From positions 1 through 10,908 of the forward strand of contig JAKBCH010000054.1 of assembly GCA_021808055.1 (NCBI GenBank): a DNA stretch of 10,908 nucleotides, read 5' to 3'. The notes beneath the pieces are model-generated. The model saw only the letters and a program-made list of their open reading frames with translations. It had not been told where the DNA came from and did no database searches. A program made the translations under genes and the position numbers. This document shows, piece after piece, positions 5,162 to 10,908 of the stretch. Numbering within the stretch: position 1 is the first letter of the stretch; each line of letters opens with the position of its first letter. Source of the DNA: Pseudomonadota bacterium (GTDB lineage Bacteria; Pseudomonadota; Alphaproteobacteria; Acetobacterales; Acetobacteraceae).

Positions 5162-7389
5162 ACGGGAACCTGCCACAAGTGGAAAAACCCCAGGCGCGCT
5201 CCAGGCTTGCCTGGGTGGCCGACATGATGCTGGGCCGCGTCGCCACATTATTTGTCGCTTCCTTCGCGCTGGCGCTGGGCATTCTCACCTTCGCGCTGCT
5301 GGCCGGGCGGGTGCGTATGTCCATACATTCGGGCAGCGCCGTGGGGCTCATCTTCGCTGATTTCGCGGCGCTGCTGCTGCTGATTCTGGTGCTGGCCGGG
5401 CGCGTGGTGCGGGTGGTGCTGGAACACCGGCGGGGTGCCGCCGGCGCCAGGCTGCATGTGCGGCTGGTGCTGCTGTTCGGCGGGGTGGCGGCGGTACCCG
5501 CCGTGCTGGTGGCCATATTCGCCATCGTCTTTTTCAATTTCGGCATCCAAGCCTGGTTCAACAACCGCGTGCAAACCGCCCTGGCTGAAAGCGCCCAGGT
5601 GGCGCAGGGCTACCTTAGCGAGCACGAGAACGACATCCGGCTCGATGCCCTGGCGATGGCAAACGACCTCTCCCAGGCTGGGTCGGTCTTCTTTGGCGAC
5701 CCCAACGAATTTGCTTCCTATCTTGTCGGCCAAACCTCCACACGCGGCCTCACCCAGGCGGTGATCTTCGACCCGCTCACCGGGCAAATCATCGCCTCCG
5801 CCGGGCTGTTCGCGGGCATGGCAGCCAGCATCCCGGACCATAACGCCATCGCCCAGGCCAATAGCGGCGAGGTGCCGGTGATCAGCCCGCATGGCAGCAC
5901 GGTTGAACAGGCGGTCATCAAGCTCGACATCACGCCGCCCTTGATGCTGATGGTGGAAAAGCCGATCGACCCGGCGATTCTGGACCATGTCAACAAAACC
6001 ACCCAGGCGGTGGCCGAATATCAGCGCCTCGCCAAAAACCGCTCGCAGCTAGAGGTTTCCTTCGCGCTGATCATCGCGGTACTGACACTGCTGGTGCTCT
6101 CCGCTCTCGTCGGTTTTGGCCTCGTCATCGCCAACCAGATCGCCAAGCCGCTTGGGCATCTCATCCGCGCCGCGGAATCCGTCCGGCAAGGCGACCTCGA
6201 CGTGCAGGTGCCTGAACGCGCCACGGGGGACGAGATGGAAGGGCTTTCGCGCGCCTTCAACCGCATGACCGCCCAGCTTGCGGCACAGCGGGGCGAGCTG
6301 CTGGACGTGAACAACCAGCTCGACGAGCGGCGACGCTTTACAGAAACCGTGCTGGCAGGGGTTTCCGCTGGCGTCATCGGGCTGGATGCGCAGGGGCGGA
6401 TTGAACTGCCCAACCGCGCCGCCTCAGAGCTGCTCCAGACGGATCTCTCGCCGCAAATTGGCCAAAATCTGGCCGATGTCGTGCCAGAATTCGCAACCCT
6501 CATGGCGGCTGTGATGGCCACCCCCGAACGCCCCGCCACAGCGCAGATTGAACACGGCTCAGGCGCTGCCAAGCGCGTGCTGCTGGTGCGGATCGGCGCT
6601 GAGATGAAAGAAGGCGTGGCAGATGGGTTTATCGTGACGTTCGACAATGTGACCGAGTTGATGTCTGCCCAGCGCAAGGCCGCCTGGGCGGATGTGGCGC
6701 GGCGCATCGCGCATGAGATCAAAAACCCGCTCACCCCCATTCAGCTTTCCGCTGAGCGGCTGAAACGGCGCTTCGCCAAGGAAATTACCTCCGACCCCGA
6801 GAGCTTCACCCAATGCGCTGAGACCATCGTGCGCCATGTGGGCGATATCGGCCGGATGGTGGATGAATTTTCCTCCTTCGCGCGTATGCCCCAGCCGGTA
6901 ATGCGCCCGGAAAGCCTGGAGCGGCTGGCCCGCGAGGCGATGGTGCTGCAACGCGTGGCCAAGCGGGAGATCGAGTGGAGCGTGGAGATCGACGAACCCT
7001 TGCGCGCCCAATGCGACCGGCGGTTGATCGGCCAGGCGCTGACCAACCTGCTGCAAAACGCCGCCGATGCGGTGGAAATGCGCGCAGGTGCCCGCCATGT
7101 TACCCTGCGTCTTTACAGGCAAGGCGCGATGGCGGTGCTTAGCGTGACCGATGACGGCATTGGCCTGCCGGAAACCGGGCGCGACCGCTTAACAGAGCCC
7201 TATGTAACCCATAAGGTAAAAGGCACCGGGCTCGGGCTTGCCATTGTCGCCAAGATCATGGAGGACCATGGAGGGCGACTTGAATTGAACACCGCGCCGG
7301 GCGGAACCGGGGCTGAAGTATCGCTGATTTTGCCATCCCTGCCAGAGACTGCGATGCTGGAGGAAACGAAGGAGTTGCCTACCCGATGA
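5158..7389 (+). CDS. ntrY: Membrane sensor histidine kinase NtrY
   Basis: This is the partner kinase of NtrX, implicated in relatives in nitrogen metabolism, redox/low-oxygen response and envelope traits. The 743 residues begin with three membrane segments (about 29-49, 61-83 and 103-126). A periplasmic region of about 170 residues follows, then a fourth membrane segment (about 301-326) and a HAMP domain (about 320-375). A PAS-like domain comes next (about 390-500, from VLAGVSAGVIGLDAQGRI), then HisKA with H519 (ARRIAHEIKNPLTPIQLSAERL). The HATPase_c domain has N634 (LLQNAADAV), G1 DDGIG (665-669) and G2 GTGLGLAIV (689-697). All kinase motifs are intact. The start at ATG 5158 overlaps a mini-ORF; ATG 5224 is a possible but less likely alternative since it would trim the cytosolic N-terminus. 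ntrX overlaps the stop by 4 nt. Confidence 0.95.
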   Translation: MNGNLPQVEKPQARSRLAWVADMMLGRVATLFVASFALALGILTFALLAGRVRMSIHSGSAVGLIFADFAALLLLILVLAGRVVRVVLEHRRGAAGARLHVRLVLLFGGVAAVPAVLVAIFAIVFFNFGIQAWFNNRVQTALAESAQVAQGYLSEHENDIRLDALAMANDLSQAGSVFFGDPNEFASYLVGQTSTRGLTQAVIFDPLTGQIIASAGLFAGMAASIPDHNAIAQANSGEVPVISPHGSTVEQAVIKLDITPPLMLMVEKPIDPAILDHVNKTTQAVAEYQRLAKNRSQLEVSFALIIAVLTLLVLSALVGFGLVIANQIAKPLGHLIRAAESVRQGDLDVQVPERATGDEMEGLSRAFNRMTAQLAAQRGELLDVNNQLDERRRFTETVLAGVSAGVIGLDAQGRIELPNRAASELLQTDLSPQIGQNLADVVPEFATLMAAVMATPERPATAQIEHGSGAAKRVLLVRIGAEMKEGVADGFIVTFDNVTELMSAQRKAAWADVARRIAHEIKNPLTPIQLSAERLKRRFAKEITSDPESFTQCAETIVRHVGDIGRMVDEFSSFARMPQPVMRPESLERLAREAMVLQRVAKREIEWSVEIDEPLRAQCDRRLIGQALTNLLQNAADAVEMRAGARHVTLRLYRQGAMAVLSVTDDGIGLPETGRDRLTEPYVTHKVKGTGLGLAIVAKIMEDHGGRLELNTAPGGTGAEVSLILPSLPETAMLEETKELPTR

Positions 7390-8771
7390 CCGAGATTTTG
7401 ATCGTGGATGACGAGCCGGATATCCGGCTGCTGGTCGAAGCGATTCTAAAGGATGAGGGGTATGAGGCCCGCAGCGCCGGCAGTTCTGATGAGGCGCTGG
7501 CGGCCTACCGCGCCCGCCGCCCCTCCCTCGTGCTGCTGGATGTCTGGCTGCAAGGCTCCAAACTGGACGGGATCGGCATTCTGGACGTGCTGCACCAGGA
7601 AGTACCGCGCGTGCCGGTCATCATGGTCTCCGGCCATGGCACCATCGAAACCGCGGTTGCTGCCATTCAACGTGGTGCCTACGACTTCATCGAAAAGCCC
7701 TTTAACTCAGACCGGCTGCTGCTGGTGGTCAAACGCGCCCTGGAAGCCGCCAAGCTGGAACGTGAAAACGCCGAGCTGCGCCTGCGCGTGGGCGGCGACA
7801 GCAACCTCACCGGCGAAGGCCATGGCATCGCCTCTTTGCGCAACACCGTAGAGAAAGTCGCGCCCACTGGCTCGCGCGTGCTCATTTCCGGGCCGCCAGG
7901 GGCGGGCAAAGAGGTTGTGGCACGGATGATCCACGCCAAATCCCGCCGCGCCGAAGGGCCGTTCGTGGTGATGAACTGCGCCATTCTGGCACCGGAAAAA
8001 TTCGAGGCGGAGCTGTTTGGCGTCGAACCTGGACCAGAAACCCCGCGCAAGCAGGGCGTGCTGGAGCGCGCCCATGGCGGGACCCTGCTGCTGGATGAAG
8101 TTTCTGAATTACCCCTGGAAATGCAGAGCAAAATCGCCCGCGTGCTGCAAGACCAAAGCTTTGAGCGCGTAGGCGGCACCACCCGGGTGAAAGTGGATAT
8201 CCGCGTGCTGGCCACCACGGTGAAAGACCTCCCGGCCGAAATCTCGGAAGGGCGGTTCCGGGAGGATCTGTATTACCGGCTCTCGGTGGTGCCCATGCGC
8301 GTGCCGGCGTTGAAGGAGCGGCGGGAGGATATTCCAGCCCTCGCCAATCAGTTTCTCAGCCATGCGGCGGAAATCTCCGGCCTGCCCGCGCGCAGCCTGG
8401 CATCAGATGCCATAGCGGCCTTGCAGGCGCATGACTGGCCCGGAAATGTGCGCCAGTTGCGTAATGTGATGGACTGGCTGATGATTATGCGCTCCGGCGA
8501 GCCGGGTGAGCTGTTTCATGCCGAGCATTTGCCGACCGAGCTTGCCGCCCACGCCCCACGTGCTTTGGCGATAGACCCGGCAGCGGATGTGATGGCGCTG
8601 CCGCTGCGTGAGGCGCGGGATGTGTTTGAAACCCAATACCTCCAGGCGCAGCTTTTGCGTTTCGGCGGCAACATCTCGCGCACGGCGAATTTTGTCGGCA
8701 TGGAACGCAGCGCCCTGCACCGCAAGCTGAAACAGCTTGGCATTGGCGCCGCTGAGGATAAGGTCGCTTAG
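7386..8771 (+). CDS. ntrX: Response regulator NtrX (NtrC-like, GAFTGA-less)
   Basis: This is the response regulator partner of NtrY. The 461 residues show a receiver domain with D8/D9, phospho-acceptor D52 (LLDVWLQG) and K104 (EKPF). An AAA+ domain has Walker A GPPGAGK at 169-175 and Walker B LLLDE at 234-238. A WPGNVRQL motif and a C-terminal Fis-type helix-turn-helix (NISRTANFVGMERSALHRKL) follow. Where sigma-54 activators carry GAFTGA, this protein reads GVEPGPETPRKQG (212-224), so it cannot make the usual sigma-54 contact. This is known for alphaproteobacterial NtrX, which can act with sigma-70 promoters. Its ATG overlaps the ntrY TGA (ATGA) and AAGGAG lies 11 nt upstream (7369-7374), so it is translationally coupled. 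It is the last gene of the plus-strand operon. Confidence 0.95.
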   Translation: MTEILIVDDEPDIRLLVEAILKDEGYEARSAGSSDEALAAYRARRPSLVLLDVWLQGSKLDGIGILDVLHQEVPRVPVIMVSGHGTIETAVAAIQRGAYDFIEKPFNSDRLLLVVKRALEAAKLERENAELRLRVGGDSNLTGEGHGIASLRNTVEKVAPTGSRVLISGPPGAGKEVVARMIHAKSRRAEGPFVVMNCAILAPEKFEAELFGVEPGPETPRKQGVLERAHGGTLLLDEVSELPLEMQSKIARVLQDQSFERVGGTTRVKVDIRVLATTVKDLPAEISEGRFREDLYYRLSVVPMRVPALKERREDIPALANQFLSHAAEISGLPARSLASDAIAALQAHDWPGNVRQLRNVMDWLMIMRSGEPGELFHAEHLPTELAAHAPRALAIDPAADVMALPLREARDVFETQYLQAQLLRFGGNISRTANFVGMERSALHRKLKQLGIGAAEDKVA

Positions 8772-8815
8772 AAACTGTCCATAAGTCTGTTGTGGCGAGT
8801 TCTGAAACAGTTTCT
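8770..8815. terminator. Inverted repeat between convergent genes
   Basis: AGAAACTGT (8770-8778) and ACAGTTTCT (8807-8815) are perfect 9-bp inverted arms separated by 28 nt. They fill the 46-nt gap between the ntrX stop and the stop of the convergent kinase. The position suits a shared bidirectional terminator or 3'-end stabiliser. However, the loop is long, the stem is A/T-rich and no T-run follows on either strand, so it does not look like a classical intrinsic terminator. Confidence 0.35.
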
Positions 8816-8817
8816 GA

Positions 8818-10218
8818 CTAATCCTTATAAACCGGAATCGTAATAACGGCGCGCAGGCCGGGGTGGTTATTCTGCAACTGCAGCGTGCCGTTATGAAGCT
8901 GCGCCACCGCCAGAACCAGTGCCAGCCCAAGCCCTGAACCCTGGGTGCTGCGCGCGGCCTCCCCCCGGAAAAACCGCTCCGTTGCGCGCAACCTGTCCTG
9001 CTCGGCAATTCCCGGCCCACGGTCCGCCACCACAATCTGCACCATGCCATCCACCACCTTCGCGGTAAAACTGATGACTGTGAGAGATTCTGAAAATTTT
9101 AAAGAATTATCGAGAAGATTGACAACAGCCTGCTGTATCAAATCGCGGTCGGCCCAAACCGGCAACGGTGTCTGAATATCGGTCTGCAACACAATCTGCT
9201 TTTCTTCCGCCACGGCGCGGTAAAGCTCGTCCATATCCGTCAACACCGGGGTGAGGTCGATGCACGCGAAAGCCGCACGGCGCGAACCGGCCTCGATTTC
9301 TGAAATCCGCAGCAGCGCCTCGAACACAGCAACAATCCCATCCAGATCCAGGGTCGCTCGGTCGATCGCCGCCTGCATTTCATCCTTGGTGCTGGCGTGA
9401 AGTGCCGCATCTTCCAACCTGGCGCGCGCGCGCGTTACCGGCGTGCGTAAATCATGCGCGATGGCGTTGGAAACCTGCCGCACCCCGTCCATCAACTTGG
9501 CAATCCGGTCCAGCATCTCATTAATGGTCACCGCCAATTCATCGAATTCGTCCCCCACACCGCTCACCGGCACGCGGCGCGAAATATCGCCCCGCGCAAT
9601 GGCGCTGGTGGTGGCGGAAATATCCTTGATTGTGCGGCGGAACAGCGAGCGGATGAGCAGAGCACCCATAACGCCGAGCGCGATCATCAGGCTCAAAGCC
9701 CAGATCAACCCGGCGCGCAACACGTTGCGCAGCTCCAGGCGGGCGCGCATATCCCGCCCCACCAACAGCTTCATGCCGCCAGGCAGTTGCTGCACATTCA
9801 ACAGCGCCACAGAGGACACGCCGCGCTGCGTCACCGGTAGTTCGTACCACAGATTGTCGTTCGTCAGCCCGGCCGGCCAATGGTCAAGGTTACCTGCAAG
9901 AATTTGCCCGGTGGCACTCAGCAGCAGATAAATGCCATCTTCATTCGATGAGCTGGATAGCCTGTCTTGAATCGCTTGCTCCAGCGAGGGCAGGCCGCCA
10001 AGCTCCTGATGCTCCAACAGGGTCTGGGCATCGTTATGGATGGCGTTCTGCACCTGATGTTGCAACAGCCCGAGTGTCGAATACCATAACGCCACCGCCA
10101 GCACGAAGGCGGAGATACCGAACACCACCGCATAAACCAGGGCAAACCGCACCCCGGCGGAACGGAACAATGCCCTGCGCTTACGTGCGACGGCAAATGC
10201 TGGCCTGTTTTTGGCCAT
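8818..10218 (-). CDS. Sensor histidine kinase of an OmpR-type two-component system
   Basis: This is a 466-residue membrane kinase. A basic N-terminus precedes a first membrane segment (about 22-46). A periplasmic domain of about 120 residues follows (rich in Q, L and N, with no recognised ligand motif), then a second membrane segment (about 170-190). Next are a HAMP domain (about 191-243, ending DEFDELAVTINEMLDRI) and HisKA with H255 (SNAIAHDLRTPVTRAR). The HATPase_c domain has N371 (LLDNSLKF), G1 DRGPG (399-403) and G2 GSGLGLAL (427-434). All catalytic motifs are intact. It begins 11 nt after the regulator stop with AGGA upstream, so the pair is co-transcribed. The layout (two membrane segments plus HAMP) is that of EnvZ/QseC/heavy-metal-type sensors; the signal cannot be told from the sequence. 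It is convergent with ntrX. Confidence 0.92.
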   Translation of the reverse strand: MAKNRPAFAVARKRRALFRSAGVRFALVYAVVFGISAFVLAVALWYSTLGLLQHQVQNAIHNDAQTLLEHQELGGLPSLEQAIQDRLSSSSNEDGIYLLLSATGQILAGNLDHWPAGLTNDNLWYELPVTQRGVSSVALLNVQQLPGGMKLLVGRDMRARLELRNVLRAGLIWALSLMIALGVMGALLIRSLFRRTIKDISATTSAIARGDISRRVPVSGVGDEFDELAVTINEMLDRIAKLMDGVRQVSNAIAHDLRTPVTRARARLEDAALHASTKDEMQAAIDRATLDLDGIVAVFEALLRISEIEAGSRRAAFACIDLTPVLTDMDELYRAVAEEKQIVLQTDIQTPLPVWADRDLIQQAVVNLLDNSLKFSESLTVISFTAKVVDGMVQIVVADRGPGIAEQDRLRATERFFRGEAARSTQGSGLGLALVLAVAQLHNGTLQLQNNHPGLRAVITIPVYKD

Positions 10219-10229
10219 TCGTTATCCTG

Positions 10230-10908
10230 TCAGCCTTGAGTCGTTTCCGCGTGCAACATGTAACCGGCATTGCGGACCGTATGCAGCAGCGCAGTATCAA
10301 ACGGCTTATCAACCTTCTGGCGCAACCGTGAGATATGCACATCGATCACGTTGGTTTGCGGGTCGAAATGATAATCCCACACGCCCTCCAGCAACATGGT
10401 GCGCGTCACCACCTGACCGGCATGGCGCATCAGATATTCCAGCAACCGGAACTCTCTCGGCTGCAGGTCAATTTTCTGCACCCCCCGGCGGACAGACCGG
10501 GACAGCAGATCCATCTCCAGATCGCCCACCATAAGCCGTGTCGCCGGGCCGTCGCTCTTGCCGCGGCGGGTCAGTGCTTCCACCCGCGCCAGCAGCTCCG
10601 CAAAGGCAAATGGCTTGGTGAGGTAGTCGTCTCCCCCCGCTTTCAAGCCTTTCACGCGGTCATCCACCTGGCCAAGCGCCGAGAGAAACAGCACGGGCGT
10701 AGTGTTATCCTGACCGCGCAATGTTTCCAGTAAACGCAAACCGTCTATGCCGCCGGGCAGCATGCGGTCCAGGATGATGGCATCGAAATTTTCAGAGGCC
10801 GACAGAAACAGCCCATCACGCCCGTTATCGGCATGTTCCACCGTGTGCCCCGCTTCGCGCAGCCCCTTCAGAACAAACCCTGCCACATCCTTGTCGTCCT
10901 CAACGACG
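10230..10908 (-). CDS. OmpR/PhoB-family response regulator, 5' end cut by window edge
   Basis: This DNA-binding regulator is paired with the downstream kinase. At the right edge the minus strand reads in frame VVEDDKD before VAGFVLKGLREAGH. The usual start (about four residues such as M-x-x-L) therefore lies just outside, and the GTG at 10886 is not the true start. The receiver domain keeps the acidic EDD cluster, the phospho-acceptor in IILDRMLPGG (10767-10769) and the lysine of YLTKPFAF. The C-terminal winged helix covers about the last 95 residues: LQPREFRLLEYLMRHAGQVV, then a recognition helix in NVIDVHISRLRQKVD and the wing VRNAGYML. The phospho-acceptor is about the fifty-first residue of the full protein. 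It resembles the CusR/QseB branch, but the regulon cannot be named. Confidence 0.93.
   Translation of the reverse strand, partial: VVEDDKDVAGFVLKGLREAGHTVEHADNGRDGLFLSASENFDAIILDRMLPGGIDGLRLLETLRGQDNTTPVLFLSALGQVDDRVKGLKAGGDDYLTKPFAFAELLARVEALTRRGKSDGPATRLMVGDLEMDLLSRSVRRGVQKIDLQPREFRLLEYLMRHAGQVVTRTMLLEGVWDYHFDPQTNVIDVHISRLRQKVDKPFDTALLHTVRNAGYMLHAETTQG

Noticed and set aside
3289..5178. A 629-codon open frame on the minus strand opposite ntrB/ntrC
   Set aside because: It mirrors the codon-position GC bias of the real genes, has low-complexity H/G/R/Q-rich composition and no recognisable domain. The ntrB and ntrC motifs on the plus strand are unambiguous.
1..10908. CRISPR arrays, insertion sequences, phage genes, toxin-antitoxin or defence systems
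   Set aside because: No spaced repeat array, transposase, integrase or defence-type domain is visible; the only clear repeat is the short ntrC-ntrY junction array.

Overview
The window is GC-rich alphaproteobacterial DNA. The strongest lineage markers are the gene order dusB(nifR3)-ntrB-ntrC-ntrY-ntrX, a tmRNA tag of the alphaproteobacterial ANDN...AA type, and an ispF divergent from dusB. An Acetobacteraceae/Rhodospirillales member is my best guess, from protein style alone; no species can be named.

Left part (1-808): the window opens inside an ssrA (tmRNA) gene. Its tag reading frame (ANDNNVAFAVAA, stop) and the following hairpin are complete, but everything upstream is off the edge. An orphan ORF of about 150 codons follows. 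It looks like the C-terminal portion of a larger uncharacterised protein and may be a remnant. Next comes a gap without protein genes (587-808). It holds a very strong minus-strand intrinsic terminator preceded by two small hairpins with C/U-rich loops and a plausible promoter. I read this as a candidate small RNA with an anti-Shine-Dalgarno loop. Then ispF lies on the minus strand.

Centre (1407-8771): five plus-strand genes, closely packed and probably one operon: dusB (tRNA dihydrouridine synthase), ntrB/ntrC (nitrogen-status kinase and sigma-54 activator), ntrY (membrane kinase) and ntrX (response regulator with an AAA+ domain that lacks GAFTGA). Junctions are 43 nt (dusB-ntrB), 3 nt (ntrB-ntrC), 48 nt (ntrC-ntrY) and a 4-nt ATGA overlap (ntrY-ntrX). 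The ntrC-ntrY junction carries an unusual array: the last seven codons of ntrC are repeated exactly once and again in degenerate form, and the last copy is a mini-ORF overlapping the ntrY start.

Right part (8818-10908): a convergent two-component pair on the minus strand, an OmpR-type response regulator (5' end just off the right edge) followed after 11 nt by its membrane histidine kinase. A 9-bp inverted repeat separates it from ntrX.

The window is therefore a dense signalling region: NtrBC and NtrYX handle nitrogen and, in relatives, redox/envelope signals, and the OmpR-type pair senses an unknown stimulus. The protein genes are mostly conventional. The observations most worth a second look are the candidate minus-strand sRNA, the ntrC-ntrY repeat array, and the ORF abutting the tmRNA gene.
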